A stretch of DNA of 37,382 nt, taken from JAOUGY01 sp050329955 (GTDB lineage: Bacteria; Actinomycetota; Acidimicrobiia; Spongiisociales; ZC4RG35). The stretch is taken from contig JBHJOH010000172.1 of the NCBI GenBank assembly GCA_050329955.1, positions 1 through 37,382 of the forward strand, written 5' to 3'. The notes below the pieces were generated by a model that ran no database searches, had not been told where the DNA came from, and worked only from the letters and a program-made list of their open reading frames with translations. Positions 16,952 through 24,866 of the stretch are shown piece by piece (positions within the stretch are counted from its first letter, which is position 1; every line of letters begins with the position of its first letter). Both the position numbers and the translations under genes were made by a program.

Positions 16952-18718
16952 ATGTCACTCCTCACCGATCTTTCTGCCGTGGTGGGCGACGCCTTCGAGG
17001 CGATCGGCCTCGATCGTTCCTACGGCGAGGTGGTGGTGTCGCAGCGCCCCGAGCTGGGGCAGTTCCAGTGCAACGGTGCCCTGGCCGCCGCCAAGGGCGC
17101 CGGACGCAACCCGCGTCAGATCGCCGAGGAAGTGGTAGCCCTGGTGGCCGCCCATCCGATGGTGTTCAAGGCCGACATCGCCGGACCCGGCTTCGTGAAC
17201 CTCGATGTCGCCGAAGCCGAGCTGCGGGGGCGACTCGATGGGTTGGCAGGCGACGAGCGCCTGGGCGTTCCCGTGGTGGACACTCCGCGCAAGGTGATCG
17301 TCGACTACGGCGGCGCCAATGTCGCCAAGGACCTGCACGTCGGTCACGTACGGGTGGCTCTGATCGGCGAGAGTATCAAGCGCTTGTTCGGATTCCTCGG
17401 CCACGACGTGATCGGCGATGTGCACCTGGGTGACTGGGGCGCCCCGATGGGCCAACTGATCGCCGAGATGGAGGACCGGTTCCCCCACCTCGCCTACTTC
17501 GATCCGCATCACCAGGGTCCGTACCCCGTCGAGTCACCGGTCACCATCGAGGACCTGCAGGAGATGTACCCGGTGGCCTCGAGCAAGGCCAAGGAGGACC
17601 CGGAGTTCGGTGCTCGAACCCGGTTGGCGACCGTCGAGCTGCAGAACGGGCGGCCCGGCTACCGGGCGTTGTGGGAGCAGTTCCGGGACGTCTCGATCGA
17701 GGCGCTCCGTGACGTCTACGACAGTCTCGACGTGCACTTCGACCTGTGGCTCGGTGAGGCTTCGGTACATGATCGGATCGCTCCGATGGTGGAACGGATG
17801 AAGGCCGCCGGGGTGGCGGTGGAGAGTGACGGCGCCGTTGTGGTGCACGTGCAGCGGGACGACGACAAACGCGAAGTCCCGCCGCTGATGCTGGTGAACT
17901 CCCGCGGCGGGTTCACCTACGCCACGTCCGACCTGGCCACCATCGAGGAACGGGTGACCGACATGGGCGTCGAGGAGGTCGTCTATGTGGTCGATCTCCG
18001 TCAGTCGCTCCACTTCGAGCAGGTGTTCCGTGCCGCCTACCTGGCGGGCATCGCCGGCCCGGACGTGATCCTGGACCACTCCGGCAACGGCACCGTCAAC
18101 GGGCCGGACGGGCGACCGTTCAAGACGCGCCAGGGTGGGCTCCCCCGCCTGCGGGAGACCATCGCCGAAGCAATCGAACGGGCCCGTGCCCGCCTCGACG
18201 AATCCGAGATCGCGGTGGGCTACTCGGAGGCCGAACGCGCCGAGATCGCCCGGCGGGTTGGCCTGGCCGCCCTCAAGTACGGTGACCTGTCGAATCACCG
18301 CGCCTCGGACTACTCCTTCGACCTGGAGCGCTTCACCCAGCTTCAGGGCAAGACCGGCCCCTACATCCAGTACGTGACAGCCCGGGCGGCGTCGCTGCTG
18401 GCCAAGGCGAGCGAACGTGGATGGGAACCTGGTTCGGCCGTCGACCCCGTCTCCCCTGCGGAACGTCAGCTCATCCTGGAGCTCGCCAGACTCCCCGAGG
18501 TGATCGACCGGGCGTTGACGGCCCGGGCGCCCAACCACCTGGCCGAATACGCCTTCGACCTGGCGGGCCATTTCAACCGTTTCTACGACGCCTGCCATGT
18601 CCTCACCGAGAGCGACCCCCTCCGGCAGGCTTCGTGGCTGACGCTGGTCGACACCACCCGGCGCCAACTGGTGCTGGTGCTGGGTCTGTTGGGCATCGAG
18701 GTCCCGGAACGAATGTGA
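16952..18718 (+). CDS. argS: Arginyl-tRNA synthetase
   Basis: 588 residues, class I aminoacyl-tRNA synthetase charging tRNA-Arg with arginine in the cytosol. The N-terminal additional domain (about 1-95) contains GQFQCNGALAAAK. The HIGH signature is NVAKDLHVGHVR (HVGH at 129-132). VHLGDWGAPMGQLIAEM is characteristic of ArgRS. The KMSK-equivalent loop is GRPFKTRQGG, the usual altered form in this enzyme. The C-terminal anticodon-binding domain has YIQYVTARAASLL and HFNRFYDACHVL. Essential housekeeping gene. In many actinobacteria argS is followed by lysA; here it is followed by a histidine kinase instead. Confidence 0.97.
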   Translation: MSLLTDLSAVVGDAFEAIGLDRSYGEVVVSQRPELGQFQCNGALAAAKGAGRNPRQIAEEVVALVAAHPMVFKADIAGPGFVNLDVAEAELRGRLDGLAGDERLGVPVVDTPRKVIVDYGGANVAKDLHVGHVRVALIGESIKRLFGFLGHDVIGDVHLGDWGAPMGQLIAEMEDRFPHLAYFDPHHQGPYPVESPVTIEDLQEMYPVASSKAKEDPEFGARTRLATVELQNGRPGYRALWEQFRDVSIEALRDVYDSLDVHFDLWLGEASVHDRIAPMVERMKAAGVAVESDGAVVVHVQRDDDKREVPPLMLVNSRGGFTYATSDLATIEERVTDMGVEEVVYVVDLRQSLHFEQVFRAAYLAGIAGPDVILDHSGNGTVNGPDGRPFKTRQGGLPRLRETIAEAIERARARLDESEIAVGYSEAERAEIARRVGLAALKYGDLSNHRASDYSFDLERFTQLQGKTGPYIQYVTARAASLLAKASERGWEPGSAVDPVSPAERQLILELARLPEVIDRALTARAPNHLAEYAFDLAGHFNRFYDACHVLTESDPLRQASWLTLVDTTRRQLVLVLGLLGIEVPERM

Positions 18719-18771
18719 AAGCGAGCCGCATGGGGCCACGCCCTGCCCGGTCGAAGGTGGTTCAACCCGGG

Positions 18772-18777
18772 TAGGCT
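18772..18777 (+). promoter_or_regulatory. Candidate -10 box TAGGCT for kinase/GNAT operon
   Basis: TAGGCT lies 94 nt before GTG 18872 in the 153-nt gap after argS. Unlike the leaderless cases it would leave a long leader, which contains GGGGCGCTCCCC (18846-18857), a short hairpin just upstream of the GGGAG ribosome-binding site. Confidence 0.3.
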
Positions 18778-18871
18778 TCCGCCCACTGACGTCCGCCGCC
18801 GAGGTCCGCGGCTGGACGCTGGATCGGGAGCTCGCAGGTTGCGGAGGGGCGCTCCCCGTCCGGGAGATCAC

Positions 18872-20392
18872 GTGGCGGCGGTAGGCACCATCACCTCGAA
18901 CATATGGCGTCAACGGGTGCAAGCCCGGTTGATCGGCTACGGCTCGGCCGCGCTCGTCCTGATGGTGGCTGCCGTGACCGGCTACCTCGATGAGCCGCTC
19001 GTGCCGTTGTCCGTGAGCCTGATCGGCTTGGCGTTCGCCATTCCGGTCCGTCGATTCGCTCCGCATGCGTTCGCAGCAGCCGTGATCTTCGATGCCCTGG
19101 CCGTGATCTACCTGGCGCTGGTGGCGGGATCGTGGCTGCTCGGAGGCATCGCCCTGTTCGTGGCCGGGACCATCGTTACGATCGGCCGGCCGATGCGCAC
19201 CGTCGTCCCGGTGGCGGTCGTCACGATGACCGCTGCCACGCTGTTGGTGCTGGGGGAACAGGGCCTCATCGAGCGACCCGCCTTCATTCCCCGGCTGACC
19301 TCGCCGGTGGACACCATGGCCGCCCTCGTCATGGCGCTGCTGCTGGGGCTCACCGGAGTTGCCGTGATCAAACGGCTGGTGTCGCTGTACGGCGGGGCGG
19401 CGGTCGGCGTCGAAGACAGCACCAGGCGCTGGTGGGACTTCATGGAGGCGACGGCACGGCCGATGCTGGTTGCGGTCGACGGCGTCATCGAGCACGCCAA
19501 CGAGGCGGCCTCCCGGTTGAGCGGACGCCCGCAGCACCAGCTGGTAGGTACCACCCTGGCGGGTCTGGTGACGGACGGCACCATGAACCGACCCGACGGG
19601 AGCACCGCCCACGTCAACACGGTGGCGGCTCCTCTCGCCGTGGACGGGCGGCTCGCCGAGGCGGTCTTCCTGGTCGACGTGTCGGACGACGAAGAACAGC
19701 GTCGGCGTTTGGAACGTACCGTGCGCGACACCGACCGCTTCGTGGCCAGCGTCTCCCATGAGGTGCGGACCCCCCTCACGGCGGTGGTCGGCCTCTCGTC
19801 GGTGGCCGACGAGGCCTGGGATGAGCTCAGCTCGGCCGAACGACGCGAGTTCGTGCGGTTGATCGCTTCCCAGAGCCGGGAGGTCGCCTCGATCATCGAG
19901 GATCTCCTGGTGGCAGCCCGCGCCGGTGGAACGGGCGTTCGCATCGACCTGGGCAGGGTCGACATCCACCACGAGCTGGAAACGGTCATCGCCACCCTCG
20001 AGATGGAGGGACGTCTGGTCACAACCCACGGCACTGGAAGCGCCCACGCCGATTCCGGTCGGGTCCGTCAGATCGTGCGCAACCTCCTCACCAACGCCAT
20101 CAGGTACGGTGGGCACACGATCAACGCCACCGTGCGCGAGAACGGAGATGAGGTGGAGCTGGAAGTGGCCGACAACGGGCCCCCCATCCCCGAGCAGGCC
20201 CGCGAGGCGATCTTCGAGCCGTTTGCGAAGGGGGGAGCGTCGATCCACCGGCACGACTCTGTCGGCCTCGGGCTGACCGTCTCGCGCCAGCTGGCCGAGC
20301 TCATGCAGGGACGCCTCAGCTACGACCACCGGGACGGCTGGAGCAGGTTCGTTCTGACCCTGCCCACCCAGGGCCTTCCCCGGAGCGACTGA
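18872..20392 (+). CDS. Membrane sensor histidine kinase with PAS-like domain
   Basis: 506 residues from GTG 18872, chosen because GGGAG lies 6 nt upstream. The frame is open to TTG 18839, but that start has no ribosome-binding site. About six N-terminal membrane helices (about 20-195, starting LIGYGSAALVLMVAAVTGYL) are followed by a degenerate PAS domain (about 205-280), then HisKA with His296 in FVASVSHEVRTPLTAV and HATPase with N-box IVRNLLTNAIRYGG and G2 SVGLGLTVS. The G1 box reads ADNGPPIP, so Pro replaces the second glycine of the usual DxGxGI, a known variation but one that may alter ATP handling. No response regulator is adjacent. It is coupled by a 1-nt stop/start overlap to the GNAT gene. 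Confidence 0.86.
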   Translation: MAAVGTITSNIWRQRVQARLIGYGSAALVLMVAAVTGYLDEPLVPLSVSLIGLAFAIPVRRFAPHAFAAAVIFDALAVIYLALVAGSWLLGGIALFVAGTIVTIGRPMRTVVPVAVVTMTAATLLVLGEQGLIERPAFIPRLTSPVDTMAALVMALLLGLTGVAVIKRLVSLYGGAAVGVEDSTRRWWDFMEATARPMLVAVDGVIEHANEAASRLSGRPQHQLVGTTLAGLVTDGTMNRPDGSTAHVNTVAAPLAVDGRLAEAVFLVDVSDDEEQRRRLERTVRDTDRFVASVSHEVRTPLTAVVGLSSVADEAWDELSSAERREFVRLIASQSREVASIIEDLLVAARAGGTGVRIDLGRVDIHHELETVIATLEMEGRLVTTHGTGSAHADSGRVRQIVRNLLTNAIRYGGHTINATVRENGDEVELEVADNGPPIPEQAREAIFEPFAKGGASIHRHDSVGLGLTVSRQLAELMQGRLSYDHRDGWSRFVLTLPTQGLPRSD

Positions 20393-21258
20393 TGTACGAG
20401 GTCCGTCCCGCCACCGTCGGGGACATCGACGCCATCGCCGCCTTCACGACCGACACCTTCACCTGGGGCGACTACGTGGCCGATGCGCTGCCGACCTGGT
20501 TGTCGCTGGAGGGCGGGCTGGTGCTGGTCGCCACGCTCGACGGAACACCGGTCGGCGTCAGCCGCACCCTCATGCTGTCGGAGAACGAGGCGTGGCTGCA
20601 TGGCGCCCGGGTGCATCCGGACCACCGTCGCCGCGGCATCGGCCGGCGACTGAACGACGCCGGCTGTCTATGGGCGCGCCATCAGGGTGCGCTGGTCGCC
20701 CGGCTGATGGTGGAGGAGTGGAACGAAGCCGCCCAGGCCCAGGTCGGGGCGATCGGCTACCGCCGGTCGGCGCCCTGGCTCTCGGCAATTCTGGAACTCG
20801 GCAGCGAGGTACTGCCGCACACCAACGGGGGTCGCCGGGTACCCGGCGAGGAACGTCTCACCCCGGGCCGAGCCGCCGAGGCCGACATCGCCTGGATGTC
20901 ATGGGCCGTGTCAGACCTGGCGCGCACCGGACGCGAGCTGTTCCCGGTGGGATGGCACTTCCGGCGAACCCGGCCCGACGATCTCAGTCAGGCCGCCACC
21001 CGCCGCGAGCTGTGGCACTGCCCGTCGGGGTGGGTACTGGCCTCGGGGGGCGACGACGGCGAGCTGATCGTCCCCTGGTTCTCGACCACGGATCTGGACG
21101 CTTCCCGGCTGATCCGCGCCCTGATCGATCTCGCCGACGGCACCCGCGCCGAGAGGATCAGGGTCATGTCCCCCCGCACCGGCTGGATGGAGGAGGCGTT
21201 GGCACGGGCCGGATTCGTGATCACCCCGAATGCGGTCTACAGCCGGAGCCTCGGGTAG
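20392..21258 (+). CDS. GNAT-family N-acetyltransferase
   Basis: 288 residues. The N-terminal GNAT domain (about 1-135) has acetyl-CoA motif A as ARVHPDHRRRGIGRRL, preceded by the usual strand VGVSRTLMLSENEAWLHG. The C-terminal half (about 150-288) resembles a second, degenerate GNAT lobe: IVPWFSTTDLDASRL, then RIRVMSPRTGWMEEAL and a terminal AGF-type strand. Family role: transfer of acetyl from acetyl-CoA to an amine of a protein or small molecule; substrate unknown. ATG 20392 shares its first base with the stop of the histidine kinase, so the two are made together. Convergent with the THUMP-like methyltransferase (19-nt gap). Confidence 0.82.
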   Translation: MYEVRPATVGDIDAIAAFTTDTFTWGDYVADALPTWLSLEGGLVLVATLDGTPVGVSRTLMLSENEAWLHGARVHPDHRRRGIGRRLNDAGCLWARHQGALVARLMVEEWNEAAQAQVGAIGYRRSAPWLSAILELGSEVLPHTNGGRRVPGEERLTPGRAAEADIAWMSWAVSDLARTGRELFPVGWHFRRTRPDDLSQAATRRELWHCPSGWVLASGGDDGELIVPWFSTTDLDASRLIRALIDLADGTRAERIRVMSPRTGWMEEALARAGFVITPNAVYSRSLG

Positions 21259-21277
21259 GCCCGACCGGTCCGCACCG

Positions 21278-22408
21278 TCAAAGGCAGATCACCGCGACCG
21301 GCTCGCCGAGCTGGCGGGTCAGCACCACCACCCGCCGCCCGCGGCCGGAGAGGCCGAGGCTCTTCCGAAACGCTTCCGGTTCGACCGCCGACCCACGCTT
21401 CTTGACGATGACCTCGCCGACCCCGAGCCCCCGGAGGTGGCTCCTGATCTTCTTGGCGTTGAAGCCCATCACCGACTCCACCCGGTACGAAGTCAGGAAG
21501 GGTGACACGACCTCATTGTCACCGGTGAGGTAGGCGATGGTCGGGTCGATGCCATTGAGACCGACGGTGGCGGCCAGATCCCCCACCAGCCCAGCCCGTA
21601 TGACGGCCGGGTCGGGTTCGTACAGCCAGGCACCCACCCGCCGCGCCTCCAAACCGACCTGCGACGGTCGCCCCGTGATGGCCGCACCCGACGGAAGGAG
21701 GGTCGCCGTCACCTCGCTGCCGACCCTGAGATCCCCAAACCACAGCACGCACTCACGCATGTCACCGTCGAGCGAGACGAACTCGGCTTCCGAGCCGGGC
21801 GGTATGGTGGAGTGATCGATGCCCGGGTGAACCTTGACCGCCATGGCAGCGGGTAGCCAGGTGGAGGTGAAGCGGCTCAGCGGCGGGCTGTACCGCTCCA
21901 CGTCGAACACACGGCGCCCGGAGGCGTCGCGTCGTGCCGGGTCAGCGAACACGGCTGACACGGCCATGGCGGGCAATGTGGCGAGATCGGCGCGCACCGG
22001 CACGAACCGATCCCCGACGTTGTGGCGTGCCATGGCCAGCCGGAGCGGATCGAGATCCACCCCGACCACAGTCCCGGGAAGGGACATGGCGTCACCACCG
22101 ATTCCACATCCCAGATCGGCGATGACCCCTCCGGTCGGGAACCGACGGGCCCGGTGGTCGGCCACTGCCGTTGGTGTCGCCTGCTCGAGCGCTTCCAGCG
22201 TGTACAGCATCGAGGCGGCACGCTCGCCGAACTTGTGCTGCGCTGAAGCCCTCCCCCGGTACAACTCCGCCAGGGCGGCGGCCCGGTCCCGATCGAAGCT
22301 GCGGCGAAGCATCGACACCAGACGTACGACATCGTCGACCGGGTCAGCTTCCAGGGCCGCCAGCACCGCCCGTGCCTCGCCGGAGGTGAGAAAGGGAACC
22401 AGCGACAC
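21278..22408 (-). CDS. Class I SAM methyltransferase with THUMP-like C-terminal domain
   Basis: 376 residues. Helical N-terminus, then a Rossmann methyltransferase core with motif I VIADLGCGIGGDAMSL, acidic strand VVGVDLDPLRLAMAR and FADPARR as the catalytic DPAR-like loop (in place of DPPY). The C-terminal region (about 290-376, with GFNAKKIRSHLRGLG and VIVKKRGSAVEPEAFRKSL) matches the THUMP-like domain of a conserved actinobacterial family. Known THUMP proteins act on RNA, so an RNA methyltransferase is the likely role, but the target base is unknown. GTG start at 22408 directly follows the stop of the upstream membrane protein gene with zero spacing. Confidence 0.85.
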   Translation of the reverse strand: MSLVPFLTSGEARAVLAALEADPVDDVVRLVSMLRRSFDRDRAAALAELYRGRASAQHKFGERAASMLYTLEALEQATPTAVADHRARRFPTGGVIADLGCGIGGDAMSLPGTVVGVDLDPLRLAMARHNVGDRFVPVRADLATLPAMAVSAVFADPARRDASGRRVFDVERYSPPLSRFTSTWLPAAMAVKVHPGIDHSTIPPGSEAEFVSLDGDMRECVLWFGDLRVGSEVTATLLPSGAAITGRPSQVGLEARRVGAWLYEPDPAVIRAGLVGDLAATVGLNGIDPTIAYLTGDNEVVSPFLTSYRVESVMGFNAKKIRSHLRGLGVGEVIVKKRGSAVEPEAFRKSLGLSGRGRRVVVLTRQLGEPVAVICL

Positions 22409-23017
22409 TCAGGCGGCAGGCATCGTGTAGAGCACCAGGGTGGCCACGGTCCACACCAGGTAGAGCAGCGGCAGCTCCAGCTCCTCGCCCCAGCCGTTGG
22501 CGAGACCCCGCCGGATGGCGAAGGCGAACGGCACACCCAACAGCGGGACCACGAACGCTCCGGCGCTTCCCACCGCCCCCAGCATCTGGTGGGCGGCCCG
22601 CAGCGGGAGCGAGAAATCGGCCACCAGCGTCTCGAGGCGACTCCCAGCCACCAACAGGATGATGCCCACCACCACGGCCCCCATCACCCGACCCAGTGCC
22701 ACTTCGAGGACGGGATAGCGGCGGACCGACTCGGGCGCACCGTACCCCCCTTCCGAGGCGATGCCGAGGGCGAAGGCGCCGATCACGCCGATCACCAGCG
22801 ACGACCCCAGCAGCGACGTCGTGGAGAGCCGCAAGCCGATGGCGGCGAGGTCGAAGGCGTCGAGGATGATGGCAACCGCCAGGCCCACCATTCCCGTACC
22901 CAACGCCAGCATCCCCACGTCGAGCATGGTCCGGAAAGTACCGGCGACCAGCCGTAGGTAGTACCCGAATGGTTGCGGGTGCGCTCCAATCACCTGCACG
23001 GCCTCCAACCTGATCAC
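22409..23017 (-). CDS. Integral membrane protein, unknown function
   Basis: 202 residues with about five hydrophobic helices: LALGTGMVGLAVAIILDAF, SLLGSSLVIGVIGAFALG, VMGAVVVGIILLVAG, GAFVVPLLGVPFAFAI and LLYLVWTVATLVLYTM. No catalytic motif is seen. Layout and length recall Yip1-like membrane proteins, but I cannot confirm that. Start GTG 23017 carries GGAGG immediately before it, too close for an ideal SD; a TTG or GTG a few codons downstream would be better spaced, so the exact N-terminus is uncertain. It is the first gene of a two-gene unit with the THUMP-like methyltransferase. Confidence 0.72.
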   Translation of the reverse strand: MIRLEAVQVIGAHPQPFGYYLRLVAGTFRTMLDVGMLALGTGMVGLAVAIILDAFDLAAIGLRLSTTSLLGSSLVIGVIGAFALGIASEGGYGAPESVRRYPVLEVALGRVMGAVVVGIILLVAGSRLETLVADFSLPLRAAHQMLGAVGSAGAFVVPLLGVPFAFAIRRGLANGWGEELELPLLYLVWTVATLVLYTMPAA

Positions 23018-23140
23018 CTCCGTGGCCAGACTACCGGCCAGCCGGGGTCAGCGCCTCCCACCACGTTGCGGAGTGGGGGGTCGCCTGGATTTGATGGCGC
23101 CTTCCCTTGACCCCGCCCGCCGGCGTCCGACAGGGATGGC

Positions 23141-24640
23141 ATGGCACGGAAGCCCAGTTCGAGAGTCGCGTTCTTGACCATGTTCGTGGTCCTGACACTC
23201 ACCCAGACCGTATCCGCCGGCGCGGGAGCGCCCGACCCATGCAACGGCGGCCAGGTGGTGAACCTCCCGAACGGGACCATTGGCTGCACCCACGGCCCCG
23301 ACCCGGTGCCGATCGGCGCACCCGCCACCGATTGGCGCGTGTTGCAGCCGGCATCCACCCCCACCGTGACCTGTGTCGACGACGGCGAGTCGGGCCACCG
23401 GGTCCAGGCCGTGTACGTGGTGGCGTCGGACCGCCCCAACCGTTCGGCCGAGGTGGTCCCCCAGATTCGGCGGTGGATCGCCGATGTCGACTCGATCTTC
23501 TCGGGATCCTCGGCACCGGCCGGTGTGGACATGACGGTGCGTTGGGTACACGACCAGAACTGCATCGTCGACATCGCCACGGTGGTCGTGCCACCCAACG
23601 GAGATGACAGCTTCTTCGACACGATCGAGGCACTGGACGAAGCCGGCTACGGCGAGGCCGGTCGGCACTACCTCGCCTGGGTGGACGCATCGGAGTACTG
23701 CGGCATCGCCGTCAACTACGCCGACGACAGCTTCGGCGACGAGAACTGGAACAACGGCGGACAGCCGTTGTGGGCTCGGGTCGACCGGGACTGCTGGGGT
23801 CGGGACGGATTGGTCGAGGCCCACGAACTCACCCACATGCTCGGATCGGTACAGCCATCCGCCCCCAACGCCACCCCGTACGGACACTGCACCGACGACT
23901 ACGACCTCATGTGTTACCAGGACGGTGCCGGGGTCACCATGGAGTACGCCTGTCCCAACCCGACCCATGAGCTGCTGCTGGACTGCAACAACGACGACTA
24001 CTTCAATGTCGACCCTCCACCAGGGAGCTACCTGGCCACCCACTGGAACGTGGCCCGCAGCTCGTTCCTGCACTCGGGTCCACCACCCAACCCGGTGGAC
24101 CCGCCCACAGGCGGCTCGGGGGAGTTCGGAGACATCGCAGTTTCGGATCCGTTCCGGGGCGACGTGAACTGGCTGGCGGAACAGGGCATCACCCAGGGTT
24201 GCAACCCGCCGGGTAACGATCGGTTCTGTCCCGATGACCCGGTGACCCGGGGGCAGATGGCCGCCTTCCTCACCAGGGCACTCGACGTGGGAGTCGGTGA
24301 CGGAGGCAATCCGTTCCGTGACGACGACGGCAGCGTCTTCGAGCCCGACATAGAACGCCTGGCCGCCGCCGGCATCACCACAGGGTGCGGGCCCGACATC
24401 TTCTGCCCGAACGAACCGATCACCCGGGGGCAGATGGCCGCCTTCCTGACCAGGGCCCTCGATCTGGACCCGGCCGGGGGAGACCCCTTCTCCGACGACG
24501 ACGACAGCCCGTTCGAAGCGGAGATCGAACGGCTGGCCGCCGCCGGCATCACCACAGGGTGTGGTCCGGGCATCTTCTGCCCGGACGACCCGGTGACCCG
24601 GGCTCAGATGGCCGCATTCCTGAGACGGGCACTCGGATGA
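23141..24640 (+). CDS. Secreted putative zinc metalloprotease with three C-terminal SLH domains
   Basis: 499 residues. A signal peptide (about 1-26, hydrophobic VAFLTMFVVLTLTQTVSA) is followed by a catalytic-like domain (about 55-310) with AHELTHMLG. His228, Glu229 and His232 form the HExxH zinc motif, a His/Asp pair lies further on in GHCTDDYDLMCY (His249), and Met256 could serve as the Met-turn. The spacing to the third ligand is longer than the metzincin HExxHxxGxxH. Several Cys residues suggest disulfides. After a PPPNPVDPPTGGSG linker come three SLH-type repeats (about 329-385, 386-442, 443-499) that in other bacteria anchor proteins to cell-wall polymers. Role inferred: wall-anchored extracellular peptidase. 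ATG 23141 has AGGGATG just upstream. Confidence 0.82.
   Translation: MARKPSSRVAFLTMFVVLTLTQTVSAGAGAPDPCNGGQVVNLPNGTIGCTHGPDPVPIGAPATDWRVLQPASTPTVTCVDDGESGHRVQAVYVVASDRPNRSAEVVPQIRRWIADVDSIFSGSSAPAGVDMTVRWVHDQNCIVDIATVVVPPNGDDSFFDTIEALDEAGYGEAGRHYLAWVDASEYCGIAVNYADDSFGDENWNNGGQPLWARVDRDCWGRDGLVEAHELTHMLGSVQPSAPNATPYGHCTDDYDLMCYQDGAGVTMEYACPNPTHELLLDCNNDDYFNVDPPPGSYLATHWNVARSSFLHSGPPPNPVDPPTGGSGEFGDIAVSDPFRGDVNWLAEQGITQGCNPPGNDRFCPDDPVTRGQMAAFLTRALDVGVGDGGNPFRDDDGSVFEPDIERLAAAGITTGCGPDIFCPNEPITRGQMAAFLTRALDLDPAGGDPFSDDDDSPFEAEIERLAAAGITTGCGPGIFCPDDPVTRAQMAAFLRRALG
24124..24637 (+). repeat. Three tandem SLH-encoding repeats
   Basis: Three in-frame repeats of about 170 nt, each ending in a QMAAFL(T/R)RAL box. 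Copies 2 and 3 are almost identical at DNA level in places: the stretch encoding AAAGITTGCG recurs at about 24362 and 24537. This suggests recent duplication or gene conversion. Confidence 0.75.
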
Positions 24641-24820
24641 GCGAGCGCCCGGGTTGCGGGGGCGCGACCGATCGGAACGACATCCGACGTTCGCGCCCTG
24701 TTGATCTGGCCATCTTCCGGCGGTAACCCTGGGCCGGTACAACTCTCTTCAAGCAATGCCGCTCGGGCCGTTCCTTCCTCCCCGGTCCATGGTTTCGACC
24801 AGCTGAGCGGCGTCGCTCCT

Positions 24821-24846
24821 TGCCGGGGCCCCGAGGGGCCCCGGCA
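24821..24846. terminator. 12-bp perfect hairpin between convergent genes
   Basis: TGCCGGGGCCCC (24821-24832), loop GA, GGGGCCCCGGCA (24835-24846). It lies in the 226-nt gap between the SLH protease and hyuB, which converge. No U-tract. A likely bidirectional terminator. Nothing else in this gap reads as a gene. Confidence 0.6.
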
Positions 24847-24866
24847 TCCAGGTTTCCGCCCGGCCC

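Noticed and set aside
17534..20329. Minus-strand open frame of about 930 codons opposite argS and the histidine kinase
   Set aside because: It spans two convincing plus-strand genes and their gap, has low-complexity His/Gly/Asp/Arg composition and no motifs. A GC-driven shadow.
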